A stretch of DNA of 64,000 bases from Microplitis mediator (taxonomy: Eukaryota; Arthropoda; Insecta; Hymenoptera; Braconidae). Positions 1 through 10,102 of this stretch are shown here, piece after piece. Location: the NCBI RefSeq assembly GCF_029852145.1, contig NC_079969.1:13867465-13931464 (forward strand), given 5' to 3'. Position 1 is the first letter of the stretch, and every line of letters begins with the position of its first letter. Position numbers and translations under genes: made by a program. The notes below the pieces were generated by a model. That model had not been told where the DNA came from, did not search any database, and saw only the letters and a program-made list of their open reading frames with translations.

Positions 1-110
1 TTTTTTAAACGTAGAAAAAATGAAAGTTCAACATTTTTTATTCGAGATTTTTGCAAAATCCAAGGACTCTTTTTAAAATGATTTTTGCAGGTCTGGATTA
101 AAAAAAAACC

Positions 111-300
111 CTCAGTTGTCCTTCCATCTGTTGGCAGTCGACTGACTGTCAGTCAGTTGATGAAAAAAAAAGTTTATTTTTATTGTTGCAGGACTCGATT
201 TTTTTGAAGAAATCCTCAGGTGTCCTTTCATCCGTTGGCAGTCGACTGACTGTCAGTCAGTTGATAAGCAAAATAAAAAGTTTATTTTTTTTTGCGGCAC
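111..300. repeat. Two-copy tandem repeat, period about 105 bp
   Basis: Two imperfect copies of a segment with the core TTGGCAGTCGACTGACTGTC lie next to each other; the second follows at about 214. Each contains a short palindrome built on CTGACTGTCAGTCAG followed by an A/T-rich tail. No reading frame is evident. The remainder of 1-425 shows no recognisable gene. Confidence 0.7.
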
Positions 301-748
301 TCGATTATTAAAAAAAAGGCCATTCGGCAACCCAAATGGAAGTAAATTTTTTATTATTCATTTAATTATTCAAAGCGTAAGATGGGCGCTGGCGTTTAAA
401 GGTTCATCTAAAGCTTATGAGGTCAATTATAATTGTAACAATTTTTTTTTTTTGGAACAGGTTCAAAAGTTTGATTTAGATAAAAAAGACGCCTGTAAAA
501 AGTAGAGCTCTTATAATCGATCAGAAGACTATTTTTTTTATGTGCATGACATTAAAATAAAAATAACTAGAAAACAATGCAGAATTCGAAAAAACTTTAT
601 TCAAAATAACTTTTGAAAAATAAAATTGTCTACAAGAAAGGTCCTATGATAATTTGTGATAGGTCTGATAGTTTTGCCGGAGAAGTAAAAAGATCTCAAA
701 ATTTAATATGAATTCGACTTCAACCTCAAATATCTTTTGAACAAATAG

Positions 749-1310
749 TGTAAAGTGAGCGAATGCGCAACAAGGATCTGGTTTAGGTGTGATGGAATTT
801 TAACAATTAAAAATTACACAGATTTTATCAATAAATAATTAGGTTATTTATTTACACTTTATGCAGTTAAATATGGTGAGAATTAACATTAGATAGCAAA
901 TGCGACAAGATAGATAAGCGATAGCGAATGCGACAAGTTAGGCGGTTAAAAAAGCGTGTTGGTTAGTAAGACTGCACGATGTAGATTAGATATTGAGACG
1001 GCGTCTTCTTCTTTTGTGGCTGCTCGGTGGTGACGTGGCAGCATGGCTGCAGTAACGAATTTTTCCATTGGCTTAAAAGCGCGCCAACAGGAAATAGTTA
1101 GCCGCCAATTTCTCGGATTGGCCGGCTGGTAGCGGGTTCTCATGCCGCCGTGGCACGGTCATGAGCAAGAAATTGTATGTGTCGGGCCCAAATAGCGAGT
1201 GACCCAGCACTATACTGACATTCAAGTCAGTAGCGAGTTCGGCTACTCCCGATCGTAGCGGAAATGCACGAAGCTTTTCAAATTGCCTAAGCTCGTGACT
1301 GAACAAATAG
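749..1310. mobile_element. Unclassified 551-bp insertion with 11-bp direct repeats
   Basis: The sequence TGAACAAATAG occurs at 738-748 and again at 1300-1310, exactly where the flanking palindromic element is interrupted, so the interval is an insertion with an 11-bp (or shorter) target duplication. It begins TGTAAAGTGAG and contains short repeated GCGAATGCGACAAG-like motifs. No protein is recognisable. It could be a solo LTR fragment or a non-autonomous DNA element. Confidence 0.55.
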
Positions 1311-1375
1311 ATTTATCGAAAAAGGATAAGACACTTTTTTTGTAGAGCAGTCATTTACCTACAAAAAGTATATGC

Positions 1376-1545
1376 TCGAACGAGCCCGCCGAAGGCGGGC
1401 GATGCTCGATCGTAATTATACTGATTGTTTCGTTCGAAGAGATCACATTGTAGTACTGTCTCGTACGCCAATTGTCACCACAAAGTTCAGCTGTAAACAA
1501 ATTGAAATTAGCTTCGCTATCACCTGAACATATATCCAGCTTCAT
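1376..1545. repeat. DIRS left inverted terminal repeat
   Basis: Positions about 1427-1545 are the reverse complement of about 6211-6330, with few mismatches. The outer edge (1381-1447) contains a GC-rich hairpin, CGCCCGCC mirrored by GGCGGGC, that recurs inverted in the internal complementary region. Confidence 0.8.
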
Positions 1546-1649
1546 CTAGTTTAAAATTGTTGTTTCTAAAAGAAGAGATCACGGGTGGGCTACATTAAGA
1601 ATAATAATAATAATTTTTTTTTTTTTTTAAATATTCAGAGGGTGGGGTG

Positions 1650-1780
1650 TGATCTCTCCGAACGAAACAATCAATATAATTACGATCGAGCATCGCCCGC
1701 CTTCGGCGGGCTCGCTTGATCATATAATTATATTTCATGTTTCGTTCTCGAGATCACATTGTAGGATGTTCAGAGCTTAA
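1650..1780. repeat. DIRS internal complementary region
   Basis: The first half (about 1650-1714) is the reverse complement of the left outer edge at 1381-1447. The second half (about 1728-1765) matches the outer edge of the right terminal repeat. In DIRS elements this region is thought to template circular replication by bridging both ends. Positions 1780-1930 between it and the recombinase frame are A/T-rich and non-coding. Confidence 0.75.
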
Positions 1781-1930
1781 GCTGAAACCAAAAAAGACAA
1801 AAAATGATAAAATTGTTAATAATTTTAAACATGGACATAATGTTTATTATTGAAATAAATAATATAATTAATAATAAACAAAGAACAATAATAATAAGTC
1901 ATAATTTTGAAATAAAAAAGTACTTTTCAA

Positions 1931-2869
1931 TCACGACAAGATTCCTTTGGCAAAAACAGTCGGGTCCTGAATAATCGGTCGATTATAAAACTTCTCAAAA
2001 ACTTTAGAATTTTGAGACCCGCCAGCAAGGTTTTTAATAATGGACTAATCAACACCTTTAGCTAAAGCTGATAACGTTGAAGCATGTCTAATACTGTGGG
2101 GTGCATATTCATCTGCAAAACTGCAGTCAGATAGAAATTCTTTCAACCATCTGCTTAAAGAATTTTTTGAAGCCGCTCTGAAGGGTTTCTGTGTTGTTAT
2201 AAATAAAGCTTCAGTTTTTTTATTTTCCAACAAATCAGATGAAACTCTTAAATAAACTTCTAACGTTGTAGCAACACATAATTTGCTATTATCAGGGAAT
2301 CGAGGACGAATGAGAAGAGGTTGATTATATCCACGTCTTGATGTTTTGATGTGATCAGAAATCTCAATTTCATATCCATCTTGAATTTTTCTCATATTTG
2401 AACGTTTAATCGAATGGAGGGTTTGTTTGCGATGTGCCGTAACTAAGGCCATTAGCATAATTAATTTACGTGTTAATTCAGATAAACTAAGAGTGTTGAG
2501 GGGACTCATTTGCTCAAGTTTATTGAGAATCGGATCAAGACTATAAATTTTATTATATCTGGGCTTACTAGGTTTTTCTTTGTAGACGCCCTTCAGAAGT
2601 CGAGATAATGAAGAACTCTGACCAATATGTTCACCACAAATTAGAGAAAGAGCAGAGCGACAGGTATTAAGAGAGCTATAAGAAGCTCCTAGCTGAAATT
2701 TTTCAGACAACCAATCCGCAACTTGGTTATCAGTTGGCTTATATAAATCCAAACCTTGAGATTTACAATGTGAAGACCAATCTAAAATGGGTTTCATGTA
2801 TTGTTTTAGTGTAGATTCAGTTATTGAGCTGAGGAGGAGATTAACTGCATTGTCCTTGACTCCTTTCAT
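1931..2869 (-). pseudogene. DIRS tyrosine recombinase with premature stop
   Basis: Phage-integrase-fold tyrosine recombinase, which would insert the circular DNA intermediate. The N-terminal SAM-like half (residues about 1-110) and the catalytic domain are recognisable, including the AHRKQTL segment and the HSIRHAS box near the C terminus. The open frame ends at a TAG at about 2045. The same frame continues beyond the stop and contains FEKFYNRPI, which carries the expected catalytic tyrosine, before a TGA at 1931. A single nonsense codon therefore removes the nucleophile. The family assignment rests on motif and gene order; the loss of function is inference. Confidence 0.85.
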
Positions 2870-4875
2870 CTTGAAAGCCTCGCAGATAATTTTCCTGCCA
2901 TTAAGGTCAGCTTTGCCGCTAATAGATGCTGCATATGTCTGTCAAAACCAAGCAAAAGATTAGTCGAAGGTTGACAAATTATTGGAGGTAATTTCAATAA
3001 TGACAACCACAGAGGATACCATGGTTGTGCGTGCCAATCAGGAACCACGACAATCCCACAAGCTTGGTCAATTTGAATTTTTTGTAAAACCTTCAAGATC
3101 AAAGAAAAAGGAGGAGAGGCAAAGAAATAAGAGCCTGTCCACTTTAAAGTGAATCAATCAATACAAAATGCATCAGGTTCTTGATGCCAAGAACAAAATA
3201 GATCACATTTAGCATTCATTTTTGATGCAAAGAGGTCTATTTCGGGAACACCTAAAATTCTGGTAATTTTATTATAAGCCCATGTTGCCAAGGTCCATTC
3301 TGTGTCAGCATTGTCAATTCTTGATGCTAAATCCGCATCCGTATTATCTTGAGAGGGAATATAAGTTGCAAAAAGCCATAAACACCTGTGCTCACACCAA
3401 GACCAGATATCATATGAAATTTTATTCAAATCCTGGAATTTGGTACCTCCCATTTTGTTTAAATAGGCAATTGCAGTTGAATTATCAATTTTTAGCAAAA
3501 TTTCACAATTTGTCAATTTATAAGCGAATGATTTTAAGCCATTGAAAGCAGCCAAGAGTTCTAAACAGTTGATGTGCAAAGATTTTTCTTGCATAGACCA
3601 ATTACCATATACCACTTCCCCATTGCAATACGCACCCCAACCAGTTAGGGATGCGTCTGAAAAAATTGTCAGATCAAATACCGATTGTCTAATTATATTT
3701 TTGGAAGTTAAAATATTTTGCTTCCACCAAGAAAATTCTTTTTGCAAAGAAGTGGATAAGTGCATATCAGCTTCATAATTATCACTAGCGATTAATAAGG
3801 CCAAATATTTTTCTCGCTCAAAGGGCTTAGAATGGAACCAACCATAATTAATTCCTGGACAAGCAGCAGTAATTTTACCAACAAATTGAGCAAAATCTCT
3901 AATAGAGCAAGTTTTGGTGCTTTCAAACTTGGTAATAAAATCATAAATATGGTTTCTTTTATTTGGAGTAATTTCTATAGTCATAGACTCTGAATTTAAA
4001 ACGAAACCTAAAAACTGGCAAGGCCGTGAAGGAGTTAAATTACTTTTGGAATGATTAATTAAAAATCCAAGTGACTCCAATAATTTAATAGTTGTAGCAA
4101 TATTTTTTTGACACAAATATTCGGATAGAGCTACCAGCCACCAATCATCCAAGTAGACCACTGACATCCAGCCTTGACTTCTCAAAATACTTATAACTGG
4201 CTTCAAGATTTTTGTGAATACCCACGGAGCGGTATTTAATCCGAATGGCATGCAAATAAATTCATAAAGATGACCGTTCCAGCGGAATCTATGATATTTC
4301 CAAAAACTTTTGTGAATAGAAATCATCAAATAAGCATCTTGCAAATCAATATTAGCCATAAAACAACCTTCAGAAATCTATTTCAAGGCTGTTCTGATAT
4401 CTTCCATTTTAAAGTGAGTTACGTCAATAAAAGTGTTTAGCTTTTTTAAATTTAAAATAAATCTCATTTTACCATTACTTTCAGGGATGAGAAAGTTATT
4501 AGAAAGAAACTGACCTTTCACATCTTTACACTTTTGGACAGCTCCCAAAGTTAAAAGCTCATCAATAGCTTTTTTCATATCTTTATTATCAGAAGATAAA
4601 TTATTAAAAGGTTCCTTAGATTGGACTGGTGTGGTTGAAAAAGATATTTTATAACCTGATATTGTTTCTAAGATGAAACTATCAGACGTGATATGTGACC
4701 AAACTTGTAAAAAAAATTTAAGCCGACCAGCAATGGGACTAACCTTTATTTGGGGTTGTTCGCCTGATTCTGATGACCCTTGGGTTTGGTCAAAGATCGG
4801 GTTTGCGGTGGTGTCCTTCGATTGAACTGGGCAAATTTCTGGACTGGTCTCTGGGTGAAGCCCGGCTGTGACCAC
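2866..4875 (-). pseudogene. DIRS reverse transcriptase and RNase H
   Basis: One minus-strand frame broken by a TAG near 4378 and a TGA near 3154. Before the first stop, FLSNNFLIPESNGKMRFILN is the fingers region. After it come the NIDLQDAYL box (motif A), CMPFGLNTAP (motif B) and VYLDDW (motif C, catalytic YLDD intact). The RNase H begins at IFSDASLTGWGA. After the second stop the frame still reads VVVPDWHAQPWYPLWLSLL, the usual DIRS segment before the recombinase. It overlaps the recombinase frame by a few bases. Catalytic residues survive, but the two stops prevent a full product. Confidence 0.88.
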
Positions 4876-5673
4876 CTCGCGACACAGACGGGCTCTTCCA
4901 GTTTAAAAAACGCTTTGATGGTCCTGAAGTTTTCTTTTCAGGTTGGGATATTAAGGTCAAACCCGCCTTTTCAACAGTAGAGGAATTTTTAATGCGTTTG
5001 GAAAGGTCCTTGCCGAATAGAAACTCGTCCGTGACAGATTCGTCCAAAACAGTCTTGCGTTTAGTGTCCACAAATTGGTAGATGTGAGCTTTACGAGCTT
5101 TTTCCAATTGGAACATTAAATCGCACATAATGTTGCTAGAATCACACAGCAATTCTAAAATTTCATCTATTTCCAAGGGTTCTTCGTGATCAGAAACATA
5201 GCACACAGAGCTTTACCAAGACTAGTCAAAGAAAGACCACAGAGATTTTGGTTAGAGGCAAGATGTTTATCTCTGCCTATTGCAGATTTATGAAGTAATG
5301 GCACCAGCTCAGGATTCAAAGTCGGAGCTTTTAGGTTAATATTACCCTTTTCAGAAAATTTTTCCAGGATTTCCTTTTTCTTAGACATTTCCATTCCTTT
5401 TGAAATTGTTTCTTGCCAGCAAGCAACAAGATCAGGGTGGAAATCAAAAGTGTTGTCTTTTTGCCGACGTTTCTCAACTCCCAACAGATCTCGAGCTTTG
5501 TCAGGTAAGTCAGAGCTCGCAGAGACATTGACAACCGTCTCTTGAGGATCATTAACATCATGAGATGTCTTCGGGCCAGAATCGTTGGTGGGAACGGTTT
5601 TTTGCTCAGCATCAGACTCGAAAAAGTCGTCTTGATCTGAACCTAAAGGAACAGAAAGATCTGAGTCATACAT
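4790..5673 (-). pseudogene. DIRS gag-like protein, frameshifted
   Basis: Two overlapping frames (5167-5673 and 4790-5206) together give a gag-like protein. The first is acidic at the N terminus and ends with LCGLSLTSLGKALCAMF, a segment I associate with DIRS gag. The second starts YVSDHEEPLEIDEILELL and runs to a basic Ser/Arg/Pro-rich tail that precedes the reverse transcriptase region. The change of frame near 5190 is best read as an indel, because sequence character continues across it. Functional details of DIRS gag are not well known, and no zinc knuckle is visible. Confidence 0.65.
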
Positions 5674-5928
5674 GTTATCAAAGAATTAATTTCTCTGACA
5701 CAAAAAATAGAAAGATAACTATTTTTAATATAACCCAGTCAAATGGTACAATTTAATACTTAAAAGTACAAAATTGCCCGAATTGCAAAAAAAAATCACA
5801 ATTCAAACTGTTTGTTTATTTTTATTTTTATTAATTCATTTGTTTTGGGTTAACCCAATTGGTACGAATTATTATGAAAATAATCGCCCGAATTTATTGT
5901 GAAAAAATAATAAAATAATCATAATAAA

Positions 5929-6123
5929 TTATTTATGAATTATAAATGATAATAAACCAGGTTTATTTATGTAAATAATACCTTCATTGTCAGTATTGAC
6001 AGACATGTCACTGTCTTGTTTATCTGATGACATCTGGTCAATCAGATCCATATATTTTTTTAATTTCTTTTTCAGAAAATCAAGCTCCAAAAGAGTATCA
6101 TTTGAGGCTTTACGCTTACTCAT
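5929..6123 (-). CDS. Short coiled-coil ORF at the 5' end of the DIRS element
   Basis: A 64-residue frame beginning MSKRKASNDTLLELDFLKKK, rich in Lys/Glu/Asp with a heptad-like Leu pattern. It lies upstream of the gag-like frames, inside the right terminal repeat, and may be the N-terminal part of gag separated by degeneration. No family recognised. The interval 5674-5928 is A/T-rich with no clear gene. Confidence 0.4.
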   Translation of the reverse strand: MSKRKASNDTLLELDFLKKKLKKYMDLIDQMSSDKQDSDMSVNTDNEGIIYINKPGLLSFIIHK

Positions 6124-6210
6124 ATTTTTTTTTTTTTAATTTTAATTAAGTCAATCAAGAGAACAGAATAAAATACGATGTTGACTTGAGGCGCATAAAA
6201 AATAGAATGG

Positions 6211-6336
6211 AGCTGGATATATGTTCAGGTGATAGCGAAGCTAATTTCGATTTGTTTACAGCTGAACTTTGTGGTGACAATTGGCGTACGAGACAATACT
6301 ACAATGTGATCCCGAGAACGAAACATGAAATATTAT
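6211..6336. repeat. DIRS right inverted terminal repeat
   Basis: Reverse complement of the left repeat at about 1427-1545. Its outer end (about 6313-6333) is also found in the internal complementary region. Flanking palindromic-element sequence resumes directly afterwards. Confidence 0.8.
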
Positions 6337-6537
6337 GTGCCTTCCAATTATTTCTATGACGCATCGTTAGCAACTTATAAAAATCAGAAGCCGAAAAAAA
6401 AAATTTTTCCGTACTGTTTTTATGGAAAATAGAAAAGTGCGACAAGGTACCTCTTAATGTTAATATTAAGAGCTCTAATTTTCACAGGCGTCTTTTTTAT
6501 CTTAACCATACTTTTGAACCTGTTTCCGAAAAAAAAA

Positions 6538-6945
6538 TCTGTCTATCGGTTGACCCTGCGGACCAGCCCTAAAACTTCCTGCTGTTTTCGAGCTCAAGGA
6601 GCTCGAAAACTTTGTGGTGAATACTATTGTATGTCGTTCTTTTCGAAAAAAAACAGTTTTTACCATTTTTTCTCCAACGATATCTCTCAAACGAATAAAC
6701 CGATTGAGACGGTTGAGGTGCCAATCGAAGCGTTGTATCAAGTTCTAAAGCTGATCGAATTTTGAATTCGATTTATCGAGTCGTTTTTGAGATATTTCGA
6801 AAAAAATAAAAAATAAGTTTTTTTTTAATTCTTTCGACAACGGTTTGACACGCCGACATCTGATGAAAATTCGATTTTCGTAAATCGGAACGAAACCAAT
6901 AACTTCCCGAATTTTTTAAAATTTACAATTTTCTTAGCGGGAAGT
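6538..6945. mobile_element. Dispersed TCTGTCTATCGG element, copy 1
   Basis: Starts TCTGTCTATCGGTTGACCCT immediately after an A-tract and ends with a hairpin whose arms are AACTTCCCG and CGGGAAGTT. The host palindrome continues on the far side, so the limits are defined by the interruption. A second perfect hairpin, GTTTTCGAGCTC with GAGCTCGAAAAC, lies near 6587-6612. A second copy starts at 46750. The 5' TC and 3' hairpin recall Helitron-like elements, but no CTRR end is certain. No target duplication is seen. Confidence 0.55.
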
Positions 6946-6986
6946 TAAAAAAAATTGTTATTTTTTGGATCACCCTAATATATCTA

Positions 6987-7310
6987 TGTAATGACTGAGA
7001 TGAGGTTTATAGGATCTTATGTACTACGATAATTAACTTATCTGACTCCAATTATTAGTGTTACGAAATAATAAATAATTAGTTTTATTTAATGAATTAT
7101 ATAATACAAGGTAATGCTGGTCGCATTAGATATGTGTTAACTAGTTGCCGTGTATCTCTCTATTATATGTGTGTACTGTATACCTGTGTGTACTGTTGCT
7201 ACCGAATATCGTATCCGCGTGGGGGAAATGTTCGGCGATCGATGACGATCGATGATTGACGGACTTATCCGAAAGTATGAATATCAATAATATAAGTAGT
7301 GACGTAGTCA
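6987..7310 (-). repeat. Gypsy LTR, 3' end of the element
   Basis: Begins TGTAATGACTG and ends GACGTAGTCA, so it has TG...CA ends. It aligns along nearly its full length with 11601-11888. It includes the palindrome CGATCGATGACGATCGATG. Positions 7311-7797 next to it are A/T-rich untranslated and decayed integrase-tail sequence. Confidence 0.85.
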
Positions 7311-7797
7311 CTCTAGTACTTCTCCTACTGAAAAAAAAAATTTGATGCTTATGTACAGATCAAAAATAATAAGGAATATTTACAATGCAAAACTAAAATA
7401 ATAAAAATTAAATTATTAAGTTAATAACAAAATCTGAGCAAGTATGCTACGTTGTGATGAAAGTACTAGCTAGAGAGAATACAATAAATAATAAACGAAA
7501 AAAAAATGAATTCAAACGAGGGTTTAAATTATAAAAAAAAATAATTTTATAAGTCGTCGGCCACGAAATCGACAGGTTTCAGTCTGTCAATAGAAATTGC
7601 AGTATTGGTACGTTTGTAGTTCACGATTAAATATTTATCGTGTAGCGCGATGACTTCGTACGGACCCTTATACGGAGCTGAGAATGATGGTCCAATTTGT
7701 CCGACTCGCACCAGTACGTGGGAACAAGTGTTGAGGTCTCTGAAACAGAAAACAGAACGCTCTCCATGACGCGAGGTTTCGGCCAGTGCTAATTTAT

Positions 7798-8268
7798 TTA
7801 AATATGATTTAAATCACGCAAAACACTTTCGGCATTTGCGTGTTTATTTGATGAAACTAGTAGTTCACCTGGTGAACGAATCGGCTCACCGTATACAAGT
7901 TTGGCTGCGGTAGCTTGTATGTCCTCTTTCCGGGCTGCTCGTAGTCTAAGTAAGACAACAGATAGCGCGTCATACCAAGTGTCGTCGTGACACAACAGTG
8001 CGGTCTTGAGTTGTCGGCGTAGGCGTTCCACCAGTCCATTAGATTGAGGATGATACGGCGTCGTTAATAGATGTGTGATGCCAAATAATTTATTTAGAGA
8101 TTGGAACAACGATGATTTGAATTGTTATTCTTGGTCAGACGTTATTCTAATCGGTACACCGTATTTTGAGATCCATTTTCGAGACAGCGCGAGAGCGACA
8201 GTATCGGCGTCTTCAATTTTAAGTGCCACGGATTCTGGAAATCGGGTAAATCTGTCGTCGATGAAATG
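7798..8268 (-). pseudogene. Gypsy integrase core, 5' part deleted
   Basis: The frame reads a degraded rve core: ALSRKWISKYGVPI, then an interrupted ITSDQ segment with the second catalytic Asp, and HLLTTPYHPQSNGLVERLRR with the catalytic Glu. The N-terminal HHCC zinc domain and the first catalytic Asp are missing: upstream sequence passes straight into the RNase H C terminus near 8265. A stop lies just after ITSDQ. The rest (7798-8000) is the C-terminal region ending LRDLNHI. Not functional. Confidence 0.8.
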
Positions 8269-9480
8269 GCTTCAACGCACGACAGCGTGTCTGCAACGAT
8301 GTTCTCGTGTCCAGAAATGTGTCTGAAATCACTCTCAAATTGTCTAATAAAGTCGAGGCGACGAAATTGCCACGGTGATGCTCGTTCAGTACGTTGCTGA
8401 AAAGAAAAGAGTAATGGTTTATGGTCGGTGTAAATCGCAACCGGCTTACCTTCAAGAATATGATGGAAGTGTCAGACAGCTTTGTAGAGAACATGAACGA
8501 TCGTACGTCGGAAATTTTTGAATGGATGGCTGTAGTTTTCTGCTAACGAACGCGAAAGGTTGCCATTCTCTGACAACTAGTTGTTGCAGAACTGCACCAA
8601 TGGCTGTGTTTGATGCGTCAGAGAAAACGGCCCAAGTCGCGACGTCGTTTGGATGCGCAAGCATTGTAGTATTGGCTAACGCTTGCTTTGCATTGTCGTA
8701 GGCCTGTCGGAGTTTCGGTGTCTTAACAATCAGCGTTGATCCTTTGACTTTTGGCACCTCGAGAAATTTATTCAGCGATGCATGGATTTTGGCAGCATTT
8801 CTGCAAAATTTCCTGTAGAAATTCATGGTACCTAGAAAACCACGTAGTACAGAAATCGTACTAGGAAATTTCAAGTCAATCATTGCGTCTACCCTGTCAG
8901 GCAACGGCTTAAAACCTTTGTCGCTGATGTGATGACCTAAAAGTTTTACTTCGTGCTGGCCCATTACCGATTTGGTTGCGTTGATGACAAGTCCGTAGTC
9001 TTGTAAGCGCTGAAATAAAATTTTTAGATGCTCGAGAGGTTGCTCCTTGTTCTCTGAAGCTATTAGGACGTCGTCGATGTATGGAAAGACAAACGGTAGG
9101 CCTGGTGTAGGCTCATCGATGAAACTTTGGAAAGTTTGCGCGGCATTTCGAAGTCCAAACGTCATGTATCGGAATTCGAACAAGCCAAAAGGTGTGATGA
9201 TGGCTGTCTTCTCAATGTCTTCTTCGGTGACGAGTATTTGGTTAAAGGCTTTAACCAAATCTAGCACTGAAAATATATTTTTATACCGTGCAGCGTTGCG
9301 GTAAAATCGTCAAGTCGTCGGGCTGGGTAATTACTGTGTATCGTGCGGGCATTAAGTGGTTGATAGTCACCACATGGTCACCAGTCTCCAGATTTCTCGG
9401 GTACAAGATGGAGTGGAAATGCCCAAGGACTGGTCGATGGACGTTCGATTGTCAGTTGAACCTCTTGCGAAATTCTTCTT
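8269..9480 (-). pseudogene. Gypsy reverse transcriptase and RNase H
   Basis: The reverse transcriptase is recognisable from a fingers segment with FPLHLVPEK (around 9400), LDLVKAFNQILV (motif A), TFGLRNAAQTFQ (motif B) and YIDDVLIA (motif C). It is followed by the thumb and connection and an RNase H with VFSDASNTAIGAVLQ, TDHKPLLF and SGHENIVADTLS. Stops break the region between about 9270 and 9450, and the frame shifts near 8460-8500. YIDD is intact, but the protein cannot be made whole. Confidence 0.85.
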
Positions 9481-10102
9481 GCGCAATATTTAATTTATTT
9501 GGCGCAAGCCGTCGTGCTTTACACGATACTGGAGGTCCTGATGTCGTCTTGATGTGGTGCACTGTGGAATGCTTCTTGGCTGAAGTAATTCCTTCAGGTC
9601 GAGTTATAGCCGGGTAGTTTGATAACAGTTTATGGTAAACTGTGTCACTTTCAATTAATTTAATGCACTTTGCATCCAAGCGTATTGAATCCACGCGTGT
9701 TTGGAGACCAGTGGAGCCGTCACGTAATTGCTTGTGCTTAAGGTCGATTAACAAGTTTAAGTGACTTAGAAAATCAGCACCAATGATTGATGTCGTGACG
9801 ACAGCAATGATGAATCTCCACGTCAATTCTCGACGTAAACCGAGGTTTAACGACAGTGTAATGCAACCGTATGTTTCGATCAACGAGCCATTTGCTGCGT
9901 GAAGTTGGTATCCTATTGGTGTAGGTTTGCATTTCATCCGCTCGTATGGATAAACAGATAGATCTGAACCAGAATTCACAAGGTATTGTGTATTTGTGGT
10001 TAGATCGACGACAAATAGGCGGTTAGAAGATTCGAGAAAGTCGCTTTCCGCCACTAGTGACTCTCGTCCACGTTTCCCGGAAACTTGCATCTTGGCGTAC
10101 AT
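9452..10102 (-). pseudogene. Gypsy aspartic protease and pol N-terminus
   Basis: The segment QYLVNSGSDLSVYP matches the retropepsin active-site loop, but the expected catalytic aspartate is asparagine. The flap region (LHAANGSLIETYG) and the second hallmark IIGADFL follow in normal order, and the frame continues into the start of the reverse transcriptase (EEFRKRFN). The Asp-to-Asn change would abolish proteolysis if the family alignment holds. Confidence 0.8.

Larger units (their letters stand above)
1376..6336 (-). mobile_element. DIRS-type tyrosine-recombinase retrotransposon, degenerate
   Basis: About 5 kb read on the minus strand: gag-like frames, reverse transcriptase plus RNase H, then a tyrosine recombinase. 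The ends are inverted repeats (1376-1545 and 6211-6336), and an internal complementary region near 1650-1780 joins sequences matching both outer edges, which is the known DIRS signature. No target-site duplication is seen, as expected for recombinase-mediated insertion. It sits inside a palindromic element whose sequence resumes at about 6337. All coding frames carry stops or shifts, so this copy is dead without help in trans. Confidence 0.88.
425..6982. mobile_element. Palindromic TA-inserting element carrying three insertions
   Basis: Broken copy of the same family as the intact palindrome at 21182-22199: the stretches at 430-748, 1311-1375, 6337-6537 and 6946-6979 align in order with that copy. 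The left terminus is decayed and part of the left arm is deleted; the right terminus (GGATCACCC then TA) is intact. It was interrupted by an unknown 551-bp sequence, a DIRS element and the TCTGTC element, and the Gypsy LTR starts a few bases after its right end. It has no coding capacity of its own. Confidence 0.75.
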
